Below, one piece after another: positions 44,454-53,264 of a stretch of DNA of 64,000 bases. The stretch lies in NCBI RefSeq assembly GCF_004310285.1, contig NZ_SISF01000028.1, positions 59,276 through 123,275 on the forward strand, written 5' to 3'. The position numbers and the translations under genes were made by a program. The stretch comes from Agrobacterium cavarae (GTDB taxonomy: Bacteria > Pseudomonadota > Alphaproteobacteria > Rhizobiales > Rhizobiaceae). Each line of letters begins with the position of its first letter. The stretch's first letter is position 1. The notes under the pieces were generated by a model, which saw only the letters and a list, made by a program, of their open reading frames with translations, was not told where the DNA came from and did not search any database.

Positions 44454-45407
44454 ATGTCCAATGCAGTTCCGGAAACGGAAGGCACCAGCGTCAGCACACC
44501 CAAGCAGCCGCTCGATCCCCATCTGAAAGCCCTCGAAAACGAAGCCATCCATATTTTTCGTGAAGTTGCCGCAGAGTTCGAGCGTCCCGTGATGCTCTAC
44601 TCCATCGGCAAGGATTCCTCCGTGCTGCTGCATTTGGCGCGCAAGGCGTTCTTCCCGGGCCGCATCCCCTTCCCGCTTCTGCACGTCAATACCGGCTGGA
44701 AGTTCAAGGAAATGATCGAATTCCGCGACAATATCGTCAAGGAGTACGATCTGGATCTGATCTCGCACACCAACCCGCGTGGTGCTGTAGAGAATGTGAC
44801 GCCATTTACCCATGGGTCTGCGCTCTACACCGACATCATGAAGACGGAAGCACTGCGTCAGGCGCTCGACGCCGGCAAGTTCGATGCCGCTTTCGGCGGC
44901 GCGCGCCGCGACGAGGAGGCCAGCCGCGCCAAGGAGCGCATCTATTCCTTCCGCACGCCCGACCACAAATGGGACCCGCGTAATCAGCGTCCCGAACTCT
45001 GGAACATCTATAATGGCATGGTGCGCCAGGGCGAGAGCGTGCGCGCCTTCCCGCTCTCCAACTGGACGGAAGTCGATATCTGGCGCTACATCCAGGCGGA
45101 AAACATCCCGCTTGTTCCGCTCTACTACGCCAAGGAGCGCCCCTATATCGAGCGCGATGGCATGATGATCCTGGCCGAAGACGAACGGCTGGAACTGCAG
45201 CCCGGCGAAGAAGTGAAATATGATTCGATTCGCTTCCGCACACTCGGCTGCTTCCCGCTGACGGGCGCGATCCATTCCGAGGCCACGACGCTGGACGAGG
45301 TGATTGCCGAGCTTGAGATCGCCACCGTCTCCGAACGACAGGGCCGCGCCATCGACCGCGACCAGTCGGGTTCCATGGAAAAGAAAAAGCGCGAGGGCTA
45401 CTTCTGA
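44454..45407 (+). CDS. cysD: Sulfate adenylyltransferase subunit 2
   Basis: A 317-residue PP-loop ATP sulfurylase subunit that forms APS from sulfate and ATP. The PP-loop [18 protein letters not shown] is at about 43-60. [32 protein letters not shown] and [12 protein letters not shown] are CysD hallmarks. The C-terminus [20 protein letters not shown] is conserved. GGAG lies six bases before the ATG at 44454. It overlaps the cysN start by one base (TGATG), so the two subunits are coupled. Confidence 0.96.
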   Translation: MSNAVPETEGTSVSTPKQPLDPHLKALENEAIHIFREVAAEFERPVMLYSIGKDSSVLLHLARKAFFPGRIPFPLLHVNTGWKFKEMIEFRDNIVKEYDLDLISHTNPRGAVENVTPFTHGSALYTDIMKTEALRQALDAGKFDAAFGGARRDEEASRAKERIYSFRTPDHKWDPRNQRPELWNIYNGMVRQGESVRAFPLSNWTEVDIWRYIQAENIPLVPLYYAKERPYIERDGMMILAEDERLELQPGEEVKYDSIRFRTLGCFPLTGAIHSEATTLDEVIAELEIATVSERQGRAIDRDQSGSMEKKKREGYF

Positions 45408-46876
45408 TGACACAGACCTCCACGGCGCAATCCGCCACCATTCTGCCCTTCGTCGAGCCGCCGAAAGCCGTCAAGGATACAAGACCGCTTCGCCTCATCA
45501 CCTGCGGCAGCGTGGATGACGGCAAGTCGACGCTGATCGGCCGTCTGCTCTGGGACACCAAAGCGGTAAAGGAAGACCAGGCCGCGACGCTGAGGCGCGA
45601 CAGCGGTAAGCAGAACGACCTCGGCCTTCCCGACTTCGCGCTGCTTCTCGACGGTCTCCAGGCCGAGCGCGAACAGGGCATCACCATCGATGTCGCCTAC
45701 CGCTATTTCGCGACCGACAAGCGTGCCTTCATCGTCGCGGATACGCCCGGTCACGAGCAATATACCCGCAACATGGCAACCGGCGCTTCCACCGCCGATC
45801 TCGCGGTGCTTCTGGTGGACGCCCGCACCGGCATTCTCGAACAGACCCGCCGCCACGCCACGATCGCGGCGCTGATGGGCATTCGCCAGTTCGTGCTTGC
45901 CGTCAACAAGATCGACCTGACCAATTACGACAAGGCCGGTTTTGAGCTGATCGCGCACGACTTCAAGGAATTCGCGCTGTCGCTCGGCATCAAGCAGATC
46001 GTTGCCATTCCGATGTCGGCGCTGAAGGGCGAGAATGTCGTGCTCTCCGGCAAGGCCTCCATGCCTTGGTATGATGGCCCGACGCTCGTCGAGACGCTGG
46101 AGCTTGCAACGGTTCGCTCCACCCAGACCGGCGGCTTCCGCCTGCCCGTCCAGCGCGTCTCTCGCCCAGGCGAAAGCTTCCGCGGCTACCAAGGCACCGT
46201 AGCTGGCGGCGCCGTGAAGCCTGGTGACTCTGTCGTCATCCTGCCGTCGGGCATGGTGGCGAACGTCAAGCAGATCGTCACCTTCGATCTGGTGCGCAAT
46301 GCCGCCGTTGCCGGCGACGCGATTACGCTGGTTCTCGATCGTCAGGTCGATGTCTCGCGCGGCGACATGATCGTGTCCATCGACGCCCAACCCCAGACGG
46401 GTCTCGCCTTCGACGCGCAGATCGTCGCATTGCAGCCAGGGGGCATCGAACCGAACAAGCGCTACTGGCTCAAGAGCGGCAGCCGCCGCCAGCGCGTCAG
46501 CGTTCAGCCGGTCACCCAGTTGGACCTGAAGAACGGTCACTGGCAGGCCCATGCCGAAACGCTGCCGATGAACGCCATCGGCAAGGTGCGCCTGAGCTTC
46601 GACGAAACGGCGATCTTCGACCCTTACGAGCAGAACCGCTCCACGGGCTCCTTCATCCTGATCGATCCGGACACCAACAACACGGTGGCGGGCGGCATGA
46701 TTGTCGGCAAGCGCAGCGATACGGGCAAGATTTCCGACGGCGAACGCGTCATCCTCTCGCTGCCGGTCGATCTTGCGGAAGCGCTGCTCGCTGGTGAATT
46801 GCTCTCATCGCGACGCGATGAGATCGAAATTCGAAGGACGAATGCAAAGTCCGCATCCAGACTCTGGACGAACTAG
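45407..46876 (+). CDS. cysN: Sulfate adenylyltransferase subunit 1 (GTPase)
   Basis: A 489-residue EF-Tu-like GTPase that drives CysD. Motifs are G1 GSVDDGKSTLIGRL, G3 DTPGHEQYTRNM and G4 NKIDLT, with EREQGITIDVAYRYF as switch I. Beta-barrel domains follow. The length lacks the roughly 180-residue CysC (APS kinase) domain present in NodQ/CysNC fusions, consistent with direct APS reduction by the upstream CysH. A strong terminator follows. Confidence 0.96.
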   Translation: MTQTSTAQSATILPFVEPPKAVKDTRPLRLITCGSVDDGKSTLIGRLLWDTKAVKEDQAATLRRDSGKQNDLGLPDFALLLDGLQAEREQGITIDVAYRYFATDKRAFIVADTPGHEQYTRNMATGASTADLAVLLVDARTGILEQTRRHATIAALMGIRQFVLAVNKIDLTNYDKAGFELIAHDFKEFALSLGIKQIVAIPMSALKGENVVLSGKASMPWYDGPTLVETLELATVRSTQTGGFRLPVQRVSRPGESFRGYQGTVAGGAVKPGDSVVILPSGMVANVKQIVTFDLVRNAAVAGDAITLVLDRQVDVSRGDMIVSIDAQPQTGLAFDAQIVALQPGGIEPNKRYWLKSGSRRQRVSVQPVTQLDLKNGHWQAHAETLPMNAIGKVRLSFDETAIFDPYEQNRSTGSFILIDPDTNNTVAGGMIVGKRSDTGKISDGERVILSLPVDLAEALLAGELLSSRRDEIEIRRTNAKSASRLWTN

Positions 46877-46884
46877 AATAAACG

Positions 46885-46914
46885 AAAAGGCGCCGGACTG
46901 TCCCGGCGCCTTTT
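46885..46914 (+). terminator. Intrinsic terminator of cysHDN
   Basis: AAAAGGCGCCGG (46885-46896) pairs perfectly with CCGGCGCCTTTT (46903-46914) around ACTGTC and continues into a T. It starts nine bases after the cysN stop. The A/T flanks make it usable in both directions. Confidence 0.9.
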
Positions 46915-46941
46915 TCGATTCCATGATCGTCTCTGTGGTGC

Positions 46942-47019
46942 TTAGAATACAAACATCCAAAGCAGAACGACGACAAAAAACGGGACGCCCAGCGCCCACA
47001 ACAGCAATCCTTTTAGCAT
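46942..47019 (-). CDS. 25-residue single-span membrane peptide
   Basis: MLKGLLLWALGVPFF followed by VVVLLWMFVF: almost the whole peptide is one hydrophobic helix with a Lys near the N-terminus and a Gly-Val-Pro kink. The ATG is preceded by AGGAGGAGAT, among the strongest ribosome sites in the window. That, the clean stop and the position behind a terminator argue for real expression. It resembles LLLWLLGVP-type short membrane ORFs seen in other alphaproteobacteria, by memory only. Function unknown. Confidence 0.7.
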   Translation of the reverse strand: MLKGLLLWALGVPFFVVVLLWMFVF

Positions 47020-47402
47020 GACATCTCCTCCTGTTTGTCGAGGGGAAAACGTCTGCGACTTCTGCGTGTTCCAAAAAGAATCGATATCTCCCATACCCGA
47101 TGGATGCAACTGTCCGGCAAACCTATTGTTGGATGCCACGGAAGGAGAAGCGACTCGTACGTCGCAGGCATTAAATGCGCTACGCAACACGGCGCTATGG
47201 ATTGTGTTCGCGCGGATTATCACGAACCCCAGAGCAGCAGCGCGCGTCCCACCTATTATAATCGACGCATCGTGCTTTTCCGAAAATCGAATCCGATTAT
47301 GTAGCAGATGTCAGGTTGGCGAGGATCTAAAGAGCCAAACAAGTCCAGCGCGGTTGAAAATATCCAACAAGTCGCACTGGTCTTGCTTGGTTCATGAGGT
47401 GA
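47020..47402. other. 383-base gap with repeat copy E; no gene supported
   Basis: Short frames here lack ribosome sites and resemble nothing known. The only structured content seen is repeat copy E and the AT-rich 3' flank of the large fusion gene. Base composition becomes visibly more AT-rich than in the cys cluster. Confidence 0.5.
47261..47310 (+). repeat. Dispersed repeat, copy E (second block only)
   Basis: ATCGACGCATCGTGCTTTTC followed by CGAAAATCGAATCCGATTAT matches the second block of copies A and B. The GCGTCC stem half is missing. It marks the left border of the accessory segment. Confidence 0.6.
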
Positions 47403-49658
47403 TTATGCAATTCTCCGGACAGAGAATTTTGCACCTTCAATGTTTTGAACACCCAGAGTGTTGCCGTCTGCGCCGAGCGACAGCAGATCGACCATGTCCC
47501 GGCCGTTCCACTTCATAGCTCCCGCTCCGTTGGCCATTGGGAACCATGCACCTGCGGGCGCACCGCCGACACTGAATGAATAGTTGTTGGAAAACGTGAT
47601 TTCTTGTCCAGTATCTGTTTGCCAACTTCCAACCAAAGGACCGATCTTCGGGAAGAATTTTTCAGTTCCAGGCATGTTGGTAATAACGCAGGCGATGCGA
47701 TCTGGGCGACCTGGACGAGTAATGGTAGCGACCAGACGATACTCATGAGAAATCGCCTTGAATAATCCGAGCCACTGGCCCGGATGGAAGACAGAGCAAT
47801 GACTATGGCCATCGTCGTAGCAGGCGATTACGTGGTAGTTATAGCGCGCAGCCTGATGAAGCTTCTCCAACAATGGCGGCAAGGCGCTAGGCTCGAAATG
47901 CTCCAGTACGTCAGCGGAGACGCACACGTCGCCTTGCGGAATTTCGTCCTTCAGAACGTCGGCCGTTCTAAATTGAACGTTGTCCGGAATAACCGAAAGT
48001 TGAGGAGAGCGCGCCCAGTCCAAGCCAATTACATTCGGGACCATAGGGGAAATCTTGCGTAGAAATCGACCGTTGCCGCAACCGACCTCGATGACCAATC
48101 CAGGCCTCGTCGATGCGACGACATCGCAATGATCGACCAGCCAGTTATTGTCCTGATAGCCACGGTCAAAATCATGCAGCTTTTGATAATCGGAGGCACT
48201 GCGATTTTTGTGCGCAAGCGTCGGATCCGTACCAGCGGCGTATCCGGATATCAGCATTTCCGACTCAACCTGGCTTTTCAACTCCGGTGCTTGCATGGCG
48301 GTGATAGCCATATTCGCATAGGCTGAGTAGGCTGAACGGATTGTTTCTGCGAGAACGGTCTCACCGACACTGGCAGCCATGGCGCCGCCATAGAGAGACT
48401 TCGACACCGCTATCGCTTGGCCCAAATTCTGAGCAGCGTTGCGCGATTGAGCGCCCGATGTGTCACCGGATTGTTGCTGCAGCCGGGTTGCGAGTTCTAC
48501 CGCTTGCGTGGCGACTGTACGAAGGTGGCTGTTCTCTGATTGTGCGCTTTTGAGAGCGGACCGTAGCTGCTCATTCTCCTGCAGGAGAGTTGCGTCATCC
48601 GATGCGGGTTGAGCCTGAACGCCAGAGATACTTGCAAGCACACGGCCAACCTGTCGTTGTACCGTTGCGGTGTCGTAGATGGAGAAGCAGCACTGCTCCA
48701 AGTAGTAGCATAAATACTGCGCCGCGCGAACCGAAGTGTCCGGAAGCTCCGCCGCGAAGGCAACCTCCAACTCTTGAAGTGAAGTGATCGGGGTCGTTGC
48801 AAGCTCATATTCACTGGCAGCGAAAGAGAATACCGGCTTTGCGTACATCAAAGCCTCCATGCCAACGCCCGAATTGGCTACGATCACAGATCGGCATCCA
48901 TTCAGATGCTGATGGATTGATGCGTTGGAAATAATAACCGATGGAAAAGCCTTTTGAATTTCGTGAAGAACCTCGGCAACTTCCTGAGAGCGACATAGTG
49001 GATGACGCTTCACCACGAGCGGATAGCCACTCTCTTCCGCCAGCTCTGCGGCCTTCACCATGACATCGAAGGGGTTGATACGGCAAAACTCGCTGACAGG
49101 ATCGTCGATCAGTTGCAATGGAAAATATACATATGGCTTATCGACGTAAAACTCTTCCGACGACTGACTGTACTTAGAGACGTTTTTGCGCTGGAGTTCT
49201 TCTCTCAGGTGCGAGACATAGGCGCGACTGATGCTTGGGTCCAGCGATTGCATACGAGCCAGGTGAGGTGCCGGAAACTTCGCAAGTGAACTCCAACCCG
49301 AAAAGCCATTCGCATCAACCGAGTACCAACCCGCAATCGGCGTTTCCTTGATCCGCCAGACATTTGGCTCTGTACCAATCGAGTGATAGGAAAACACCAC
49401 GCCATTCGGCCGCGCAAGGCGTGCTACATGATGCATACCATGCGCCACGGGCTTGAGGTGGACATCCAAGTGATGGGACGCGAGCACGGTGCAAAGCTGC
49501 GCAAACATCGCCCGATGACGCTCGCCATCTAGAACCGAGGGAAACCAAGTCGTCGGAACTTCAAGATCGACTGGGATTCTCTGCAATCTGACTTCACCCA
49601 TCGGCAGATCGGCAGACGCTGACGCGAGAGGGGAGTTCAACTTCATTATCGCTTCCAT
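47403..49658 (-). CDS. Capsule-type glycosyltransferase / coiled coil / SAM methyltransferase fusion
   Basis: A 751-residue multidomain protein. Residues about 170-290 resemble capsule polysaccharide (Kps/Lip-type) transferases: YPLVVKRHPLCRSQEVAEVL, then SVIVANSGVGMEALMYAKPVFSF. A coiled coil (about 358-396, QENEQLRSALKSAQSENSHLR) and a helical linker follow. A class I methyltransferase spans about 500-660 with motif I LVIEVGCGNGRFLRKI and GDVCVSADVLEHFEPSALPPLLE. The last 80 residues (GSWQTDTGQEITFSNNYSFS, DLLSLGADGNTLGVQN) look like a small beta domain I do not recognise. No signal peptide; cytosolic. Start at 49658 follows GGAG; ATGs at 49673 and 49646 are alternatives. Probably acts in surface glycan synthesis; this is inference. 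Confidence 0.78.
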   Translation of the reverse strand: MEAIMKLNSPLASASADLPMGEVRLQRIPVDLEVPTTWFPSVLDGERHRAMFAQLCTVLASHHLDVHLKPVAHGMHHVARLARPNGVVFSYHSIGTEPNVWRIKETPIAGWYSVDANGFSGWSSLAKFPAPHLARMQSLDPSISRAYVSHLREELQRKNVSKYSQSSEEFYVDKPYVYFPLQLIDDPVSEFCRINPFDVMVKAAELAEESGYPLVVKRHPLCRSQEVAEVLHEIQKAFPSVIISNASIHQHLNGCRSVIVANSGVGMEALMYAKPVFSFAASEYELATTPITSLQELEVAFAAELPDTSVRAAQYLCYYLEQCCFSIYDTATVQRQVGRVLASISGVQAQPASDDATLLQENEQLRSALKSAQSENSHLRTVATQAVELATRLQQQSGDTSGAQSRNAAQNLGQAIAVSKSLYGGAMAASVGETVLAETIRSAYSAYANMAITAMQAPELKSQVESEMLISGYAAGTDPTLAHKNRSASDYQKLHDFDRGYQDNNWLVDHCDVVASTRPGLVIEVGCGNGRFLRKISPMVPNVIGLDWARSPQLSVIPDNVQFRTADVLKDEIPQGDVCVSADVLEHFEPSALPPLLEKLHQAARYNYHVIACYDDGHSHCSVFHPGQWLGLFKAISHEYRLVATITRPGRPDRIACVITNMPGTEKFFPKIGPLVGSWQTDTGQEITFSNNYSFSVGGAPAGAWFPMANGAGAMKWNGRDMVDLLSLGADGNTLGVQNIEGAKFSVRRIA

Positions 49659-49733
49659 AAACAACTTCTCCATCCGCGAGATACCAACGCAGTTAACAGA
49701 CCAGCCTTGCACAGGACTGGCGACATGCGTTCA

Positions 49734-50936
49734 TCAAATGAACTGATCGAGATAGGTGGAAACGTCGAAGCCGGCATCGCCGCGTTTCATCGGCTCCCCA
49801 AAGTTCGGGTCCATTCGCAACCATGCATGAGGACCGCTTTCGCTGGCGGGTATCTGCCGTGTCAAACGTCCCTTCAGACTTGCCGGCAACAGGTTGACGA
49901 TCTCGTCGGTAAGCATCGGGTCGACAATGACCGGCTGGAGGCTGTAGGCTTCCGCCTCTTTGGTGGCGACGAACAGGCCGGCCAGTTTCTTGATCGTGTC
50001 CGGCGAAGAGCCTGAAATCGGCAGGTTCGCGTAAGCCGACATGCGGTGGTAGAGGATGTAGGCCTCCGGCCAATTCCCGGTTTCGATATGCAGCCTGAGT
50101 GCGACGCCCTGGCGGTTGATCATGAACTCCATCAGCTTTCGCATAAACTCCTCACGTTCGAAGGAGGATGGCGTTTTATCGCGCCACATCAGCGATGCGA
50201 GGTATTCCAGCCCGCCGCGATAAGTGTCCCACTGGAACATGCATTCATTGTTCCCCTGCTGCATGCGTGGGTCGTCGGACACGGCTGTCACACGCGCGAA
50301 TGGCTCGGGCATGAATAGGATGTCGGTCTTGTCTAGGGCCCGTCCGGTATAGAGATAGGCCCAGAAAATGAAGGGCGTCGCACTGGAGATCGATTTTGCC
50401 AAAACGTCGCGGCGAACGATCAGGAATTCCGGGAATGCGTGATTGGCGAAGATGAAATTGAGAAAGGCGGAGTAATCACCTTGCGAGATCCGCGTGGGCC
50501 CAGGGACGCGGTAGAAGGGCCCGACGTCTCGTTGTCCACCGCGCGCATCCACCAGCATCCACGGTGCCTGCACCATGCCGATACCAGGATCGCGCTCCAT
50601 GATCTCTACATATTCCTTGACCTTTTCCGGGATCAACAGGTCGTCATCGCCGAGAAACACGGCATAGCGCCCACGGGCGCGGCGCATGGCGAAGGCGTAA
50701 TTGCTGACAAAGCCCGAATTCTTCACCCGGCGATAGGCATTGATCTCGGGGATACCCTCGAGAGACTGGATATAGGCCGCAGTGTTATCCGTCGAACAAT
50801 CGTCGACGAGGACGATTTCGAAAGGCACCTGCAGTTCCCGGAATCGCTCCAGATGGAAAGACACATTCCGCTCCAGCAGGAACTGGCGATTATAGGTGGG
50901 AACGCAGATAGACAGAAGAATTTCAGAATTCGACAT
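49734..50936 (-). CDS. Family 2 glycosyltransferase with C-terminal extension
   Basis: A 400-residue GT-A enzyme. LSICVPTYNRQFLLERNVSFHL opens the nucleotide-sugar site, IVLVDDCSTDNT and GRYAVFLGDDDLLIPEKV (DxD metal motif) follow by residue 115. MVQAPWMLVD and ATPFIFWAYLYTGRAL belong to the acceptor half. Residues about 260-400 are a helical extension with no known match. Donor and acceptor are unknown. It lies 75 bases upstream of the large fusion in the same direction, so both may act on one glycan. ATG at 50936 (weak AGGCGG site) is preferred over a TTG at 50954. Confidence 0.85.
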   Translation of the reverse strand: MSNSEILLSICVPTYNRQFLLERNVSFHLERFRELQVPFEIVLVDDCSTDNTAAYIQSLEGIPEINAYRRVKNSGFVSNYAFAMRRARGRYAVFLGDDDLLIPEKVKEYVEIMERDPGIGMVQAPWMLVDARGGQRDVGPFYRVPGPTRISQGDYSAFLNFIFANHAFPEFLIVRRDVLAKSISSATPFIFWAYLYTGRALDKTDILFMPEPFARVTAVSDDPRMQQGNNECMFQWDTYRGGLEYLASLMWRDKTPSSFEREEFMRKLMEFMINRQGVALRLHIETGNWPEAYILYHRMSAYANLPISGSSPDTIKKLAGLFVATKEAEAYSLQPVIVDPMLTDEIVNLLPASLKGRLTRQIPASESGPHAWLRMDPNFGEPMKRGDAGFDVSTYLDQFI

Positions 50937-51361
50937 CGCGACGACCGCCTGCAAACAACGATGACATCGACCAACAGGACGAATTCTCCTTGGGGCAGGA
51001 ACACGGCTTCAACGCCTCAACTGCCGGGGAAATTCGCAAAGCCCGAAGACGGATGCGGATTGATCTTTGGTCCGACCCACCCTCTTTCGCCCCGTAACAA
51101 AAGCGGGAAGACGGATCATCAAGACAGCCATAGCGCGTCCGGCTTTTGCGAAACTTATGGTCCGGTTTTCATGCATTTTCGCTGATCTGCAATCGCGGTA
51201 GCCCTTGCAGATGCGGCGACATTTGAGGATTCGATTAAAAACGACCGCCCTGCTTGGGAGTTCCGCCCTTACCTTTTCCTTATTGGGTGCTGCCCAATTC
51301 GCAATCGAAATCCTACGTCGATCAGCCCTAGATCAGGGTCCGTTCAACAAAAGTGAATTTC
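50937..51361. promoter_or_regulatory. Divergent control region of the accessory locus
   Basis: 425 bases between the leftward glycosyltransferase and the rightward six-gene operon. ATTGGG (51282-51287) and CCCAAT (51293-51298) are perfect arms around TGCTG, about 64 bases before the first rightward gene, a plausible operator. A 63-residue hydrophobic frame (51211-51399) overlaps the next gene and has no ribosome site, so it is not annotated. Confidence 0.4.
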
Positions 51362-51760
51362 ATGGCACACGGCGAACTCTCACTGGTCGATCTGAATGAT
51401 CGCATTCTTCTTGGCGGGAAAGTGCGGGAAGAGCATGTCTGGTCCTATGTCAAACTGAGCGAAAGTCCCCTCTCAAACCGGCATGACCCATCCAGCAAGC
51501 GCTTCGGCGCCCTACTGGATGCCGGCGCAATCCTCGAAGCCCTCCTTTTTCTGGCGCAGGACCTGACCTCGCCAGCCGAGCTATGCTCGTTTGAACGGGT
51601 CCGCCATGGCTGGATTTGCGCTGCGGCGGCAAAGCCGCCGTCGAAGCCGGTCAAGGCACTGCATCAGACGCTTGAGGGAGCGATCTTTCTCACCTTGTTG
51701 AAGCTCTCCAGCGCAACCACCCGCCCCGGCATTCCTTCCAAACAAGGCGCAATATCGTGA
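51362..51760 (+). CDS. Hypothetical protein, first gene of the six-gene operon
   Basis: A 132-residue protein with no family I recognise. The N-terminal half is polar (MAHGELSLVDLNDRILLGG, EEHVWSYVKLSESPLSNRHD). The middle has a hydrophobic helix (FGALLDAGAILEALLFLA) and a cysteine-containing stretch (ELCSFERVRHGWICAAA). The end is basic. There is no signal peptide. It overlaps the DapA-like start by four bases (GTGA), strong evidence that the frame is translated. GTG at 51353 is an alternative start. Confidence 0.65.
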   Translation: MAHGELSLVDLNDRILLGGKVREEHVWSYVKLSESPLSNRHDPSSKRFGALLDAGAILEALLFLAQDLTSPAELCSFERVRHGWICAAAAKPPSKPVKALHQTLEGAIFLTLLKLSSATTRPGIPSKQGAIS

Positions 51761-52752
51761 GCACACCACTTCTGAACGGCGTCATCACGCCTCTCATCAC
51801 TCCGTTTCGGGGAGGCGAGATCGATTATCTCGCCTTCGACCACCTCGTCAAATGGCAGGTGGAACAAGGCATAGCGGGCCTTCTTCTGCATAGCCTGACG
51901 GGGGAAGGCCCGACGCTATCGGCCAGCGAACGGCGCGCTCTGATAAGCCGCGCTGTGCAGCTCAATAGAGGCCGCGCGGTCATCATCGTGCAGACCGGCA
52001 CCTATTCGACGGGAACGACAATACGCCAGACCGAAGAAGCGCATGAACTGGGTGCAGATTTCGCACTCGTCGTACAGCCCTATTACAACCGGCCAACGCA
52101 GAAGGGCATCATTCACCACTTCGAGCAGACCGCCCGCGCGACCCGTATCCCACTCATTCTCGACAACGACCCGCAGCATGCAGGCGTCGCGATGAAGGTT
52201 GAGACGATCGAAACGCTCCTGCAGATCACGAACATCGTCGGCATTCTCAAGGATACGTCGGATGCGCGCACGGCGCCGTCTCCGTACCAAGCCATATTTG
52301 GACGGCCCCTCCATATGACCGGGGGAGAAACAAGTTCCCCCCTCATGCACCGACAGCGCGCCTGCTGCATCTCACCCGTGGCGAATGTCATACCCGATCT
52401 TATTGTACGTATGCAGCAGCTGGGTCAGGAAGGCGACGCCACTGGTTTCGGCGTCCAGTTGAAACGGATCATCGAACTCGCCGCCGCTTTGGAAAATGGC
52501 GGCGATGTGGCCTGGCTGAAATATGCCGTTTCCTGTCTTCGCGGGATCGATAACGCGGTGCGGTTGCCATTGACGCCGGTCGATCCCGAGGCCGCCAGAT
52601 CGATCGAACGCTCCCTGCGCAGTCTTCGTGTTCTGCGGCGTCAGCGCTTTGCCAGCTCACTGGTTCAGGAAGCGCGCGTTGCAAGAGCCGTCTTGCAGCC
52701 TGCCATCTCGGCCGAAGCCCTGATCTCGAAATCATACTCATCGATCCTGTGA
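51757..52752 (+). CDS. DapA/NanA-family protein with altered active site
   Basis: A 331-residue TIM-barrel protein of the dihydrodipicolinate synthase/N-acetylneuraminate lyase family. VITPLITPF, SLTGEGPTLSASER, VVQPYYNRPTQKGIIHHFEQ and ISPVANVIPDL are recognisable. Against E. coli DapA, Thr44 becomes Leu (GTTGE reads SLTGE), Tyr133 becomes Asp and Arg138 becomes His (LILDNDPQHAG). A lysine is present in VGILKDTSDA, but with one extra residue before it. A Schiff-base lyase is possible, but the classic relay is broken. The C-terminus is about 35 residues longer than usual. GTG start, overlapping the upstream gene by four bases. Not the housekeeping dapA. Confidence 0.8.
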   Translation: MSTPLLNGVITPLITPFRGGEIDYLAFDHLVKWQVEQGIAGLLLHSLTGEGPTLSASERRALISRAVQLNRGRAVIIVQTGTYSTGTTIRQTEEAHELGADFALVVQPYYNRPTQKGIIHHFEQTARATRIPLILDNDPQHAGVAMKVETIETLLQITNIVGILKDTSDARTAPSPYQAIFGRPLHMTGGETSSPLMHRQRACCISPVANVIPDLIVRMQQLGQEGDATGFGVQLKRIIELAAALENGGDVAWLKYAVSCLRGIDNAVRLPLTPVDPEAARSIERSLRSLRVLRRQRFASSLVQEARVARAVLQPAISAEALISKSYSSIL

Positions 52753-52759
52753 GGACAGC

Positions 52760-52948
52760 ATGACCCTACCGCTTGGAATGTACTACCGGCTTCGTGAAGA
52801 ACGGCAGAAGAAGGAAAACGAGGCGCTGCTGAAGCACAGTCGCCCTCGCCCGAGACGCGAATCCGAAGGCATCATGTTTCTTCGGCTCATCGCCGTGACA
52901 GGCGGACTGCTGCTTGCGGTCTCGCTCATCATGCAATCGGTTCAATGA
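52760..52948 (+). CDS. 62-residue C-terminally anchored small protein
   Basis: A highly charged N-terminus (YYRLREERQKKENEALLKHS, then RPRPRRESEG) is followed by one transmembrane helix (FLRLIAVTGGLLLAVSLIMQ). The tail-anchored layout would leave the basic part in the cytosol. GAGGA overlaps the upstream stop and lies four bases before the ATG. Seven bases separate it from the DapA-like gene. No family recognised. Confidence 0.7.
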   Translation: MTLPLGMYYRLREERQKKENEALLKHSRPRPRRESEGIMFLRLIAVTGGLLLAVSLIMQSVQ

Positions 52949-52988
52949 CAACCCAAACACCAAGACCACCTGGAGCATCAGAAAGAAG

Positions 52989-53264
52989 ATGTCGCAAATG
53001 CTGCGCAACGCAACACTCACGCAAAGAGCTCGACCATTGCCGTGTCGTTTCCTTGTCGGCCCAAGTCGCAACGGTCGCTGGATCGTCGCGGACCGTATGG
53101 GCCTTGTCGGTGGCCTCTTTACCAATCGCGAAGCCGCCCTGCACTTCGTCAAAGTCGAAAGTGCCGACATTGCGCCAATCGACATTTCCGTCGCGGAAGT
53201 CTCGCGACTGGAATTAGCCGACCTCTTCTCCCCCGCCGAAGAGCTGAGAGGAACACGACAGTGA
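52989..53264 (+). CDS. 91-residue hypothetical protein, DUF2188-like pattern
   Basis: The central block RFLVGPSRNGRWIVADRMGLVGGLFTNREAALHF has the W-V-D-x-x-G...F-x-x-x-x-A-A-x-x-F pattern seen in small DUF2188-like proteins; that likeness is loose. The C-terminus is acidic. Start uncertain (weak GAAAGAAG site). It overlaps the next start by four bases (GTGA). Confidence 0.6.
   Translation: MSQMLRNATLTQRARPLPCRFLVGPSRNGRWIVADRMGLVGGLFTNREAALHFVKVESADIAPIDISVAEVSRLELADLFSPAEELRGTRQ

Noticed and set aside
45407..46876. CysN/CysC (NodQ-like) fusion
   Set aside because: The protein ends at 489 residues, right after the EF-Tu-like barrel domains, and no APS kinase P-loop follows.
51211..51399. 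Short frame with a hydrophobic stretch upstream of the six-gene operon
   Set aside because: There is no ribosome-binding site and it overlaps the better supported gene at 51362 in another frame; kept only as a note in the control region.
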